Source of the DNA: Hyphomicrobiales bacterium
GTDB taxonomy: Bacteria; Pseudomonadota; Alphaproteobacteria; Rhizobiales; Rhizobiaceae
Reading direction: 5' to 3'
NCBI GenBank assembly: GCA_900470805.1
Contig: UCCA01000004.1
Span: 34,453-98,452, forward strand
DNA: 64,000 nucleotides
Shown: piece after piece, positions 27,079 through 36,030 of the stretch
How the letters are laid out: every line of letters begins with the position of its first letter
Position numbering within the stretch: position 1 is the first letter of the stretch
The notes under the pieces: model-generated
Seen by the model: the letters and a program-made list of their open reading frames with translations, nothing else
Databases searched by the model: none
Told to the model about the DNA's origin: nothing
Made by a program: the position numbers and the translations under genes

Positions 27079-27386
27079 GATCGAGTGTCCTTCTGACTTG
27101 AGCTGCGGACCGGGGCGTTTGCCGACCGGCAAAGAGGTGATCTACGGAAGCGTCCGTACGGTGAATGTCGGCCGTCTCTCAACGATAGGCCATAAACGCT
27201 GGTGAAGGTATCGTCGTTCCGGCATCGCCAATCGGCAAGGCGCCTCGCCGGGCTTCATCAGCCCGCAGCGCCAAAGCGTGTCGTGACGACCCATATGCCC
27301 GCACATTGCCTCCTCGAACGGGCCTCCTCGAAGGGAGGGAGCGACTATTGGCAAGACTATCACTATTCCGACCGCACTATGTCAAG
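27079..27386. other. Non-coding gap upstream of tal
   Basis: No convincing gene is seen in this part of the 449-bp gap. A 73-codon minus-strand frame (27142-27363) has no ribosome binding site or recognisable protein features. A short direct repeat CCTCCTCGAA occurs twice near 27309-27335. Confidence 0.5.
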
Positions 27387-27432
27387 GACATTTGTGCATT
27401 TCAATTGACATAAGTGTCACACCCGTCATTAT
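27387..27432 (+). promoter_or_regulatory. Promoter and imperfect palindrome upstream of the SorC gene
   Basis: TTGACA (27405-27410), 16 bases, then CATTAT (27427-27432) is a good housekeeping-type promoter. It overlaps an imperfect inverted repeat, GACATTTGTG (27387-27396) and CATAAGTGTC (27409-27418), matching at 8 of 10 positions, a possible autoregulatory operator. Confidence 0.45.
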
Positions 27433-27527
27433 CGCGGGCTTCAAGGCGCCGCCGGTCGATAGGTGCGGTTCAAGCGCATGCCCTGCGTAGAACACGCAAA
27501 TAGGGCGCAATTCGCTGAGGAGGAGAT

Positions 27528-28511
27528 GTGGTCAAGCTCAAACGCGGCACGCACACCGCTTATTCGGAAGCCTCCTCCCTCCGCCTGCGGGCGGCCTGGC
27601 TTTACTATAACCAGGGATTGACGCAGAAAGATGTCGCCGAGCAACTCGGCATCAGCCGCACCACCGTCATCCGCCTGCTCGACGAAGCGATGAAGCGCAG
27701 CGAGGTGCAGATCTGGATCAACGACTCGATCGGCGATTGCGTCGAACTGTCGGTGAAGCTGGAGCGTGCCTATGGGCTGGACGAAGCGATCGTCGTGCCG
27801 GCGCCGGTCAGCAGCGATGCCAACGCGCTGGCCAAGAGCGTCGGCCTGGCTCTTGGCCAGTTCCTCTCCGAAGCCATACCCGACAACTATACCATCGGCG
27901 TCGGCTGGGGCCGCACCATGACCGCGTCGCTGTCGAGCTTCCGGCCGCCACGGCGCGACAACTGCAAGGTCGTCTCGCTGCTCGGCGGCATCGTTGCCGT
28001 CCACCAGACCAACCCGATCGACTACACCTGGCGGCTGGCAAGCCAGCTCGGCGCCGAGTGCTACATGTTCCTGGCGCCGCTACTGGTCGATTCCACCGAG
28101 ACCAAGCGCAACCTGATCGAGAAGTGCGGCCTCGACGCCATCTACCGCCTTGCCGAAACGCTCGATCTTGCCATCGTCAGCTGCGGCGATATCGGCCCGC
28201 ATTCGACATCGCTGTCGGAAGGCTGGATTTCCAAGGCCGAACTGCAGGAACTGATCGACGCCGGCTGCGTCTGCGACACCATGTTCAACTTCCTCGACAA
28301 AGACGGCAACACGGTCGATCATTCGATCAACAGCCGCGTCATGTCGGTCGATCTCGACACGCTGAAGAAGGCCAGGCACATCGTGCTCTCTTCCGGCGGC
28401 GCCCACCGCGCCATCGCCATCAGCGCCACCATCAAGCGTATCGGCTGCAACACGCTGATCACCGACGAAAGCGCCGCCCGCGCTCTGCTGGAGTTGGCGG
28501 ACGCAGCCTGA
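27528..28511 (+). CDS. SorC/DeoR-type sugar-binding transcriptional regulator
   Basis: The 327-residue regulator has an N-terminal helix-turn-helix (about 20-55: LYYNQGLTQKDVAEQLGISR, then TTVIRLLDEA) and a large C-terminal SorC effector domain with the phosphosugar-isomerase-like fold (IGVGWGRTMTASL near residue 124). Such proteins sense sugars or sugar phosphates. The GTG start at 27528 follows GAGGAGGA closely. The divergent neighbour is tal, so a pentose- or polyol-phosphate effector is plausible but unproven. Confidence 0.85.
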   Translation: MVKLKRGTHTAYSEASSLRLRAAWLYYNQGLTQKDVAEQLGISRTTVIRLLDEAMKRSEVQIWINDSIGDCVELSVKLERAYGLDEAIVVPAPVSSDANALAKSVGLALGQFLSEAIPDNYTIGVGWGRTMTASLSSFRPPRRDNCKVVSLLGGIVAVHQTNPIDYTWRLASQLGAECYMFLAPLLVDSTETKRNLIEKCGLDAIYRLAETLDLAIVSCGDIGPHSTSLSEGWISKAELQELIDAGCVCDTMFNFLDKDGNTVDHSINSRVMSVDLDTLKKARHIVLSSGGAHRAIAISATIKRIGCNTLITDESAARALLELADAA

Positions 28512-28581
28512 CCACAGGTCACATCGGCGTCATCTGAGACCCAGGCGTCATCCGGCGGCAGTTCGTCCACGTATAGGCTTG

Positions 28582-28995
28582 ATGACCCAATGCACGGAGA
28601 CGACCCAAGGCCGGATCGGCAGATATGCCCTGGCCGCCCTTTACACCCTCGCCGGCCTAGCACACCTGCTCTTCGCCGACGCGTTCCTCTCGATCACCCC
28701 GGGGTGGGTCCCCGTTCCGGCCACCATCATCGCCCTGACCGGAATCTGCGAGATAGCAGGCGCCATCGGACTGATGACGAGGCGCTTCCGCCGCGTCGCC
28801 GGCATCTGTCTGGCCGTCTACGCCGTCTGCGTCTTCCCGGCCAACATAAAGCACGCGATCCACGACCTAGGTTCGGCGACGGCGCCCTTGGGCTGGTGGT
28901 ATCACCTGCCGCGGCTTGCCCTTCAGCCGGCGATCGTCTGGTGGGCGCTGTTTGCCGGCAGGGTAACCCGCTGGCCGTTCGCGGCGCAAAGCTGA
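28582..28995 (+). CDS. DoxX-like small membrane protein
   Basis: The 137-residue protein has four predicted helices, with ALAALYTLAGLAHLLFADAF at the start and TGICEIAGAIGLMTRRFRRV in the middle, the DoxX-like layout. The ATG at 28582 follows an in-frame TTG directly; no strong ribosome binding site is seen. The function is unknown. Confidence 0.7.
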   Translation: MTQCTETTQGRIGRYALAALYTLAGLAHLLFADAFLSITPGWVPVPATIIALTGICEIAGAIGLMTRRFRRVAGICLAVYAVCVFPANIKHAIHDLGSATAPLGWWYHLPRLALQPAIVWWALFAGRVTRWPFAAQS

Positions 28996-29135
28996 CCGTC
29001 ATTCGACGACACGAGAGCGGATAAAATCCCGCTCTCCAGCCGTTATGCGTCAAACCGCCACGTCGCGGACGCAAAATCATTTGATAATAGCCAGATGAAG
29101 AACTGGCCGACGGGGCACAGTCGGGGGCACATAAT

Positions 29136-30440
29136 TTGTCGAAGCGCAGCTTTTCGTTTCCAGTAGCCGATGTCCGCGCCCGCGCGCTTGGCGAAATCCA
29201 CTCGCGCCCCTACACCCTCGTTCCCCTGCCCCGCGTCATCTTCCAGGTCGCGTTCCTGACCGAAGCCAATTTCGCCGCCGATCAGGCATTGCTGTCCGAC
29301 CTATCTCTCGCTCAGGGCGTGCCGGCGCCGGCTGCCGACACCAGCCATCACACCATGACCTGGGGCAACGGCACGCTGCGCTGGGAGCGGCACACTGAAT
29401 TCTCCACCTATTTCTGGGATACGCCGGCGCTGGCCGAATTCGGCGCCGAAATCCCGATCAACCCCTTCGGTGTCTCATTCGCGGCTCCGGGCGCCTTCAT
29501 ATCCGGCGTCCGCATCGAGATCCGCCCCGATAGCGAGGATGTCGGCGACGTCATCGCCAATTTCGATCCGACCAGTCTCTGTCAGAGCATGGTCGCAGAC
29601 AGCCAGGCGACCGTGATTACCGATTTCCGCCAGGACGGCGACGGCCTGACCAAGTTTCTGGTGCTCGATCATGGCATGACCGACGGGGCTCGCGGCATGC
29701 TTGCCCAGCGTCTGCTCGACATCGAGACCTACCGGACGCTGGCGATGATGGGCCTGCCCCTCGCCCAGACGCTGTCGCCCGAGATCCGCCAGATCGAAAA
29801 CAGCTTCACCGCCATCACCCAGGGCATGAAGCAGCATGCGCGCGCCGAAGCCGATGCCCTGTTGTCGGAAATCACCCGTCTTGCCGCCGAGCTGGAAGCC
29901 AATGCGGCGCTCAGTCTCTACCGCTTCGGCGCCAGCCGCGCCTATTACAACATCGTGCTCGAGCGCGTTGCCATGCTGGCCGAAAAAGCGCTCCCCGGCA
30001 ACGAGACGCTCGGGGCCTTCCTGCAGCGCCGCCTGGCGCCGGCCATGCGCACCTGCCAGTCGGTCGAGGAGCGGCAGGCCGACCTGTCGCGCAAGCTCGC
30101 CCGCGCCACCGCTCTGCTGCGCAGCTGGATCGATGTCGAACTGCAGAAGTTCAACACGGAAATCCTCGCATCGATGGACAAGCGCGCGCATCTGCAGCTG
30201 CGCCTGCAGCAGACGGTCGAAGGCCTGTCGGTCGCCGCCATCTCCTATTACGTCATCGGTCTTGTCGGCTATCTAGCCAAGCTGATACACGGCGTCGGCA
30301 TCGCGGTCGCGCCGGAAACACTGACCGGCGCGGCGGTCCCGATCGTCGTTCTCGGCGTCTGGCTGACGGTGCGGCGCATCCGCAGCAAACACAGCGACGA
30401 TCACGTCAAGCAAGCCCCCCGCCCCCGCTCCGTCAGCTGA
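29136..30440 (+). CDS. DUF3422 family membrane-anchored protein
   Basis: The 434-residue protein begins with the DUF3422 pattern (RARALGEIHSRPYTLVPLPR) and has THHTMTWGNGTLRWERH-like core sequence, a long helical middle (about 210-350) and two C-terminal membrane helices (about 365-410). The family is widespread in proteobacteria and has no proven function. The TTG start at 29136 is weakly supported (GGGGGC upstream), so the true start may differ slightly. Confidence 0.82.
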   Translation: MSKRSFSFPVADVRARALGEIHSRPYTLVPLPRVIFQVAFLTEANFAADQALLSDLSLAQGVPAPAADTSHHTMTWGNGTLRWERHTEFSTYFWDTPALAEFGAEIPINPFGVSFAAPGAFISGVRIEIRPDSEDVGDVIANFDPTSLCQSMVADSQATVITDFRQDGDGLTKFLVLDHGMTDGARGMLAQRLLDIETYRTLAMMGLPLAQTLSPEIRQIENSFTAITQGMKQHARAEADALLSEITRLAAELEANAALSLYRFGASRAYYNIVLERVAMLAEKALPGNETLGAFLQRRLAPAMRTCQSVEERQADLSRKLARATALLRSWIDVELQKFNTEILASMDKRAHLQLRLQQTVEGLSVAAISYYVIGLVGYLAKLIHGVGIAVAPETLTGAAVPIVVLGVWLTVRRIRSKHSDDHVKQAPRPRSVS

Positions 30441-30690
30441 GCAGTCGTTCTGGTCCAAACTCGAAGGCCGCCGCACTGAGCGCCACCGTCGATTTTCGGC
30501 GGCGATTTTGCCATGCCCGCAGCTACGTCATATATCCTTCATGAGACGCTGCTTATTTGGCGGCATGAGTCGCCCTCTTCATGCCGGTTTTCATGATAGT
30601 CTTCATGGCGACAGCGTCCGAAGCGCGATGCATGGCGACCAAACCCGCTCCGGCGACCAACACCCCCGGACATCTGAACAGGGACTCGAG

Positions 30691-31608
30691 ATGACCAATA
30701 CCAACGGCACGCCTTCTCACGACTGGCTCGAAGCCGAACTGGCCGATACGCTCGATGAGGATTACGAGCTTGAGCTGTCCGAACCGGCACTGTCGGAAGA
30801 GATCCGCAAGATCTATCGCAAGGCGCATCCGCCTTCGATGCCGCGCATCGAGTATTTCCGCGCGCTGATCGCGCTGCAGTCTGAGCTGATCCGCCTGCAG
30901 GATTGGGTCACCTATCACAAGGAAAAGGTCGTCGTCATTTTCGAGGGCCGCGATTCCGCCGGCAAGGGCGGCGTCATCAAGCGCATCACCCAGCGCCTCA
31001 ACCCGCGCGTCGCCCGCGTCGTGGCGCTGCCCGCGCCGTCCGACCGCGAGAAGTCGCAGTGGTATTTCCAGCGCTACGTCCCGCATCTGCCGGCCGGCGG
31101 CGAGATCGTGCTGTTCGACCGCTCCTGGTACAACCGCTCCGGCGTCGAGCGCGTCATGGGCTTTGCCGACGAGGATCAGGTCGAGCAGTTCTTCAACGAC
31201 GTGCCCGAGTTCGAACGCATGCTCGTTCGCTCCGGCATCCGTCTCGTCAAATACTGGTTCTCGATCACCGACGAGGAGCAGCAGATGCGCTTCCTCGTGC
31301 GCATCCACGATCCGCTCAAGCAGTGGAAGCTGTCGCCGATGGACCTGCAGTCGCGCATCCGCTGGGAAGGCTACACCAAGGCCAAGGAAGAGACCTTCGC
31401 CCGCACCAACATCCCGGAAGCGCCGTGGCACATCGTCGAAGGCAACGACAAGAAGCGCGCCCGCCTCAACTGCATCGATCACCTGCTCTCGCAGTTCCCC
31501 TACGAGGACGTCCCGCATCAGGAAATCGCCCTGCCGGAGCGCGTCTTCAACCCGGACTACGAACGCAAGGTCCTGCCGCCCGAACTGTACGTGCCGTCGA
31601 AGTATTGA
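30691..31608 (+). CDS. ppk2: Polyphosphate kinase 2
   Basis: The 305-residue enzyme belongs to PPK2, which uses polyphosphate to phosphorylate nucleoside diphosphates (class I). Walker A is GRDSAGKGG at residues 86-94, the lid/Walker B region is LFDRSWYNRSGVERVMGF at 141-158, and KYWFSITDEEQQMRF follows. The ATG at 30691 gives the usual class I length; a longer frame to 30508 is probably not translated. Its role is recycling of NTPs and control of polyphosphate under stress. Confidence 0.93.
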   Translation: MTNTNGTPSHDWLEAELADTLDEDYELELSEPALSEEIRKIYRKAHPPSMPRIEYFRALIALQSELIRLQDWVTYHKEKVVVIFEGRDSAGKGGVIKRITQRLNPRVARVVALPAPSDREKSQWYFQRYVPHLPAGGEIVLFDRSWYNRSGVERVMGFADEDQVEQFFNDVPEFERMLVRSGIRLVKYWFSITDEEQQMRFLVRIHDPLKQWKLSPMDLQSRIRWEGYTKAKEETFARTNIPEAPWHIVEGNDKKRARLNCIDHLLSQFPYEDVPHQEIALPERVFNPDYERKVLPPELYVPSKY

Positions 31609-31633
31609 TTTTGTAGAGAGGTTTTCGGGTGAG

Positions 31634-31793
31634 GCCCTCTCATCCCCGGTGCAACTTGTTGCACCTGAAACCTTCGGGCCACCTTCTCCCCTATGGGGCG
31701 AAGGGACTGGGAGCGGGCCGCTCGATCAAACATCCCCTTCTCCCCCCACGGGGAGAAGGTGCCCGAAGGGCGGATGAGGGGGCCACAACCTTC
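31634..31793. repeat. RIME-like palindromic repeat between ppk2 and the Ada-like gene
   Basis: GCCCTCTCATCC at the left and GGATGAGGGGGCC at the right are inverted. Inside are a GGTGCAACTTGTTGCACC hairpin, ACCTTCTCCCC..GGGGCGAAGG and CTTCTCCCCCCACGGGGAGAAG. The GAAGGTGCCCGAAGGGCGGATG end parallels the element at 11701. Confidence 0.85.
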
Positions 31794-31817
31794 AACCCAT
31801 CTTCTACAACACCACCC

Positions 31818-32690
31818 TCAAGCGTGCGCCGACTCCCATCCCAGCATCGCCCGCTTGCGCGTCAGCCCCCAGTGATACCCCGTCAGCGCGCCGCTCTTTC
31901 CAAGCGCCCGGTGACACGGCACCACGAACGAGATCGGGTTCGCCCCGACCGCGGCGCCGACCGCGCGCATCGCCGTTGGGCGGCCGATGTCGCTGGCGAT
32001 ATCACTGTAGGTCACCGCCTTGCCGAACGGAATCTTCAACAGGCTTTCCCACACCTGAACCTGGAAATCGGTGCCGATCAGCACCACCCGCAGCGGCTGG
32101 TCCGAGGTCCAGCGGCCGGGCGTGAAGATGCGTTCGGCATAGGGCACCGTCGCCTTGACGTCCTCGACGTAGTCCGCGTTCGGCCAGCGGCAGGTCATGT
32201 CCTCAAGGCAGGCCGCCTCGTCGCCAATATCGCTGAAGGCAAGGCCGGCAAGGCCGCGGTCGGTGATCATGACGAGCGCGATACCGAACGGCGATGGATG
32301 GAAGCCGTAGCGGATCGTCAGCCCGCCGCCGCGCGCCTTCCATTCGCCCGGCGACATCGCCTCGTGGGTGACGAACAGGTCGTGCAGCCGGCTCGGGCCG
32401 GAAAGACCGACCTCCAGAGACGTTTCCAGCAGCGGCAGTTCTTCCTTGCGCAGCAGACGCTTGGCATGATCGAGCGTCACCGCCTGCAGGAATGCCTTCG
32501 GCGACAGTCCGGCCCAGCGGGTGAACGTCTTCTGCAGCTGCGTCGGCGACTGGTTGAGGCGCGCGGCGATGGTCTCCAGCGACGGCTGGTCGCGATAATC
32601 CGCGGTGATCAGTTCGATCACCTGTCGCACGGTCTCGTAGTCCGGACCATCGGGCGTGATGTCTGTGTTGAGATTGGCTATCATGTTCAT
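31818..32690 (-). CDS. AraC-type HTH fused to O6-alkylguanine-DNA methyltransferase (Ada-like)
   Basis: The 290-residue protein lacks the N-terminal zinc/phosphotriester domain of Ada. It has an AraC-type helix-turn-helix (about 20-118: SLETIAARLNQSPTQLQKTF), a ribonuclease-like methyltransferase N-domain and the OGT domain with the acceptor Cys259 in FVVPCHRALG and the following SGALTGYHWGLTRK. It should repair O6-methylguanine and may also act as a regulator, though it lacks the domain that activates Ada. The start at 32690 has AAGGAGAAAG. Confidence 0.9.
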   Translation of the reverse strand: MNMIANLNTDITPDGPDYETVRQVIELITADYRDQPSLETIAARLNQSPTQLQKTFTRWAGLSPKAFLQAVTLDHAKRLLRKEELPLLETSLEVGLSGPSRLHDLFVTHEAMSPGEWKARGGGLTIRYGFHPSPFGIALVMITDRGLAGLAFSDIGDEAACLEDMTCRWPNADYVEDVKATVPYAERIFTPGRWTSDQPLRVVLIGTDFQVQVWESLLKIPFGKAVTYSDIASDIGRPTAMRAVGAAVGANPISFVVPCHRALGKSGALTGYHWGLTRKRAMLGWESAHA

Positions 32691-32770
32691 GATCTTTCTC
32701 CTTGTCACAAGGAGATAGTCAAGTGGCATCCGCCGAGCCACCCGATTCTTGCAGGCATGCAAGAGATCTC

Positions 32771-33283
32771 TCAGATACGTTGCGTCACCGTCGCCAGCGC
32801 CCGCTTGAATGCTTTGGCGAAGCTTTCACGGTCATCCGGGTTGAGGAACGAGCCGATATCGGTGCCGCGCCCCTGCCCCGAAATATGCATCGACAGGATG
32901 CCGATCTCGTCGTCACGGCGCACCATGAACCGGGTCCAGAACGGATTGAAATGATGCTCGATGGTCCGGCCCGAAGGAGCGATCTTGCGTACGGCGATAT
33001 CGGTGCGTGACACCGTGACCAGCTCGCGCGTCCGCGCCGAGCGGTAGTTCAGCCGGAAGGCGCCGTAGAGCAGCAGGAAATCCAGCCCGAAGAACAATCC
33101 GATCGGCCAGGCGCCTGTCGCAACGAAGAACAGGCCGTAGAACAGGCAGAAGCCGCCCGTCAGCAGCAGCATCACCCGAAACCCCTTGCGGCCCAGCGAC
33201 CGGTGGGGAAAGAGCTCGGCTGCAAACACGGGCTGCTCGAAAACCGCCTGTTGAACGGCGTTGTCGGCGTTGCTTTCCATCAT
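32771..33283 (-). CDS. DUF2244 membrane protein
   Basis: The 170-residue protein has two central helices (VMLLLTGGFCLFYGLFFVATG and IGLFFGLDFLLLYGAF region) and then a DUF2244-type domain with RRDDEIGILSMHISGQGRGTD-like sequence near 125. Two ATG codons (33283, 33280) are adjacent. The gene is divergent from nth by only 22 bp, so their promoters must overlap each other's coding starts. The function is unknown. Confidence 0.82.
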   Translation of the reverse strand: MMESNADNAVQQAVFEQPVFAAELFPHRSLGRKGFRVMLLLTGGFCLFYGLFFVATGAWPIGLFFGLDFLLLYGAFRLNYRSARTRELVTVSRTDIAVRKIAPSGRTIEHHFNPFWTRFMVRRDDEIGILSMHISGQGRGTDIGSFLNPDDRESFAKAFKRALATVTQRI

Positions 33284-33305
33284 GGCTGCCGAGTATAGAT
33301 TCGGA

Positions 33306-34100
33306 ATGTCCACTCCGAAACTCAAATCCGCCGCCACATCGTCGCAGTCTGCGAAAGCACCAGAGAAACCCGTCGTCCGCCGCAAGAAGCCGGCGACGGT
33401 CCGGTCCGTCTACAGCGAGGCCGAGCGCGAGGAGATGTTCCGCCGATTCTCCATCCAGCGACCGGAGCCGAAGGGCGAGCTGGAGCATTCCAACCCGTTC
33501 ACGCTGGTGGTCGCCGTGGCGCTGTCCGCGCAGGCGACGGACGCCGGCGTCAACAAGGCGACGCGTGCCTTGTTCAAGGTTGCCGACACGCCGGAAAAGA
33601 TGCTTGCCCTCGGCGAGGACAAGGTGCGCGACTACATCAAGACCATCGGCCTTTACCGCAACAAGGCGAAGAACGTGATTGCCCTGTCGCGGATGCTGGT
33701 GGAGGTCTTCGGCAGCGTCGTGCCGCAGACACGCGACGAGCTGGTGATGCTGCCCGGCGTCGGCCGCAAGACCGCCAACGTCGTTCTATCGATGGCCTTT
33801 GGCCAGGCGACCATGGCGGTCGACACGCACATCTTCCGCATCGCCAACCGTATCAAGCTGGCGCCGGGCAAGACGCCCGACGAGGTCGAGGCGCGGCTGA
33901 TGAAGGTGATCCCGAAGCACTATCTCTATCACGCCCACCACTGGCTGATCCTGCACGGCCGCTACACCTGCAAGGCGCGGCGCGCCGAATGCGAGCACTG
34001 CGTCATCGCCGATCTCTGTCGCTCGCCCGAAAAGAGCTGCGACATCCCGGCCCCGCTGGTCGAACTGCCGCCACAGGTGATCGGCGAAGGCGTCGACTAG
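33306..34100 (+). CDS. nth: Endonuclease III (DNA glycosylase/AP lyase)
   Basis: The 264-residue enzyme removes oxidised pyrimidines. The helix-hairpin-helix carries LPGVGRKTANVV with the catalytic Lys155, the catalytic Asp173 is in AVDTHIFRIANR, and the [4Fe-4S] loop is Cys222-X6-Cys229-X2-Cys232-X5-Cys238. The N-terminal 35 residues are a Lys/Ser/Pro-rich extension not found in E. coli Nth. The ATG at 33306 is chosen as the first good start outside the divergent DUF2244 gene. Confidence 0.95.
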   Translation: MSTPKLKSAATSSQSAKAPEKPVVRRKKPATVRSVYSEAEREEMFRRFSIQRPEPKGELEHSNPFTLVVAVALSAQATDAGVNKATRALFKVADTPEKMLALGEDKVRDYIKTIGLYRNKAKNVIALSRMLVEVFGSVVPQTRDELVMLPGVGRKTANVVLSMAFGQATMAVDTHIFRIANRIKLAPGKTPDEVEARLMKVIPKHYLYHAHHWLILHGRYTCKARRAECEHCVIADLCRSPEKSCDIPAPLVELPPQVIGEGVD

Positions 34101-34160
34101 AGCAATTCCAGGAAAAGTGAGAAGCGGTTTTCCGTCCGGAATTGCGTGAAAACAAAAGCC
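34101..34160. repeat. Dispersed rhizobial intergenic repeat unit
   Basis: The sequence AGCAATTCCAGGAAAAGTGA..GCGGTTTTCCGTCCGGAATTGCG contains inverted GCAATTCC/GGAATTGC and GGAAAA/TTTTCC blocks. I recall this element as common between genes in Rhizobiaceae, often joined to the hairpin that follows here. Confidence 0.6.
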
Positions 34161-34201
34161 TAGAGCAGGTCCGCGGTTCGAAGAAAAGCGGACCTGCTCT
34201 A
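34161..34201. terminator. Perfect 14-bp hairpin between convergent nth and cysZ-like genes
   Basis: TAGAGCAGGTCCGC (34161-34174) and its exact complement (34188-34201) enclose a 13-base A-rich loop. It lies between two convergent genes and may stop transcription from both sides. Confidence 0.6.
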
Positions 34202-34205
34202 GCGA

Positions 34206-34919
34206 TCAGACGCGGACGCCGAGCTCCCTGCGCGACAACAGCTTGTGCAGATGCACCATCATGCCCGCGGCAAACAGCGGCGTCAGCAGATTGACGATGG
34301 GGATGGCCAGGAACACGGCGATCACAAGGCCGGCCATGAACACCGTCGACGCGTGCTTCTGGCGAAACAGCCGCGCCTCGTCGGGCGACCGGAAACGCAT
34401 GGCGGCGAACTCGAAGAATTCGCGGCCGAGCAGGTAGCCGTTGACCAGGAAGAAGGCGACGAGGTTGATCCCCGGGATGAATAGGAGGAACAGCGCCACG
34501 ATATTGCCGGCAATGACGACGCCGAGAAACTTTACCGAACTCAGTATTGCCGGCCCGAGCGGCATCGGCGTGCCGGGCACGTCCTCGGCATAGTCGCGCT
34601 TTTCCACCACCTCGGCCACATCGTCGAGAAACAGCCCGGCAATCAGCGCCGTAACCGGTGACAGCAACAATGCGAGCCCAAGCGCCAGCCCGATGCCGGC
34701 CATGATGGCGAACACGAAGCCTAGCCATCCAGCCCAGTCCGGCAGGTCGGGAAAGAAGCTCGCCAGCCACGGAAACAGGAAGGCCATGAACACGCCGCGC
34801 AACGCCAGCCACAGGCCGATCAGCGCCAGAACCGTCAGCCCCAGCACCTTCCAGAAGACCGACCGCGTCTCGGCGGCGAAAAGATTGGAAGCCGACAGGC
34901 GGGCTGCTTCAAGGATCAT
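34206..34919 (-). CDS. CysZ-like (EI24 domain) membrane protein
   Basis: The 237-residue protein has several long hydrophobic segments and the EI24/CysZ pattern: LSPVTALIAGLFLDDVAEVV near residue 87, FIPGINLVAFFLVNGYLLGREFFE near 147 and GLVIAVFLAIPIVNLLTP near 197. E. coli CysZ is a sulfate channel; alphaproteobacterial members are not well tested. It stands alone, with an AT-rich 217-bp region upstream. Confidence 0.85.
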   Translation of the reverse strand: MILEAARLSASNLFAAETRSVFWKVLGLTVLALIGLWLALRGVFMAFLFPWLASFFPDLPDWAGWLGFVFAIMAGIGLALGLALLLSPVTALIAGLFLDDVAEVVEKRDYAEDVPGTPMPLGPAILSSVKFLGVVIAGNIVALFLLFIPGINLVAFFLVNGYLLGREFFEFAAMRFRSPDEARLFRQKHASTVFMAGLVIAVFLAIPIVNLLTPLFAAGMMVHLHKLLSRRELGVRV

Positions 34920-35136
34920 TGTGACGTCTCCGGTTGTGCCAATGATGTAGGAATCTGATCTTTGAACGGCAAGGCTGAAATTATTTCGCTAAATTAACGG
35001 AATTGTTGTTTAAAAGCGTTTGTTAATATATATTTTTATAAGCATTCTGGCATACTTGCATTGCGTTTGGACTATCTGTCCGCGCAAGCGTTTCTTTAGA
35101 AGATGAGAAAATACTCCTGACATCGGGACAGCGACC
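34920..35136. promoter_or_regulatory. AT-rich divergent control region (cysZ-like / rpiR)
   Basis: From about 34970 to 35060 the DNA is unusually AT-rich (for example TTAATATATATTTTTATAAG) in a GC-rich region. It must hold both divergent promoters. No clear palindrome was found. Confidence 0.4.
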
Positions 35137-35991
35137 GTGGAAGACTTTGTTCAGAAGCTCCGCCAATATTCGAAATCCGGCACGCCTGCCGAGCGTCGTA
35201 TTGCCAAATATTTCACCGAACATCTGAGCGACCTGCCGTTCGAGACGGCCGCCTCGGTGGCCGATCGGCTGGACCTCAGCCCGATGACCGTCGGCCGCTT
35301 CCTGCGCGCGCTGGGCTATCAGGGGCTCGATAGCGTCAAGGTGCAGATCCGTGATGTCTCCAGCGTCTCGGCCACCCAGATGCAGGCATCGATGACAGAG
35401 CTGCAGGTCGATGCGTCCGACGGCAAGCCGCTTGCGGTGCTCGTCTCCGAGCAGATCCAGGCCCTGCATCATATCTATCATCTGACCGGGCAGCCGCAGT
35501 GGAGCGAAACCATCGCGGCGATCCGCAACGCCCGCGAAGTGTTCATCGCCACGCACGTATCGCAGGCGAGCTTCGCCACCCATTTCAGCCAGCGCCTGAC
35601 CCAGGCGCGCGACGGCGTGCATGCGCTTGACGGATCCGGCAATCGCTTTGCCGAACTGTTTGCCCGCGTCAACGGCAACGAAGCGCTTGTGGTCATCATT
35701 GACAGCCAGCGTTTCAAGAAGGCCCGGCTGCTGGCCCGGATCGCGCGTCGCTACGGCTACCGGGTCGTGCTGATCAGCGCCCAGAGCGCAAACTGGATGC
35801 CGGATCAGGCCAATCTTATCCTGCCCTTGCCACCGGCACGATCCGGCGAGGCGGACAACCTGCCACCGGTCATCGCCCTGCTCGACTGTCTGTCCTCGGC
35901 GGTGATTGCGGCCGTCGGCGAAGAGGCCACCTTGCGGGCCGGACGCATGGCCGAATTCAGCGCCATGCTCGGCGAGGATGCAAGCCGCTGA
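35137..35991 (+). CDS. RpiR family transcriptional regulator
   Basis: The 284-residue regulator has an RpiR helix-turn-helix (about 1-75, with PFETAASVADRLDLSPMTVG and RFLRALGYQG) and a C-terminal SIS sugar-isomerase domain (about 120-260). RpiR proteins sense phosphorylated sugars. It is convergent with the polyol cluster, so it may or may not regulate it. The GTG start at 35137 is the only good choice near the N-terminal domain. Confidence 0.88.
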   Translation: MEDFVQKLRQYSKSGTPAERRIAKYFTEHLSDLPFETAASVADRLDLSPMTVGRFLRALGYQGLDSVKVQIRDVSSVSATQMQASMTELQVDASDGKPLAVLVSEQIQALHHIYHLTGQPQWSETIAAIRNAREVFIATHVSQASFATHFSQRLTQARDGVHALDGSGNRFAELFARVNGNEALVVIIDSQRFKKARLLARIARRYGYRVVLISAQSANWMPDQANLILPLPPARSGEADNLPPVIALLDCLSSAVIAAVGEEATLRAGRMAEFSAMLGEDASR

Positions 35992-36030
35992 ACGTCAGTC
36001 ACGCCTGACGGATATCAGCGTCCACCTCCT

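Noticed and set aside
27142..27363. 73-codon frame in the tal-SorC gap
   Set aside because: It has no ribosome binding site and no protein-like features.
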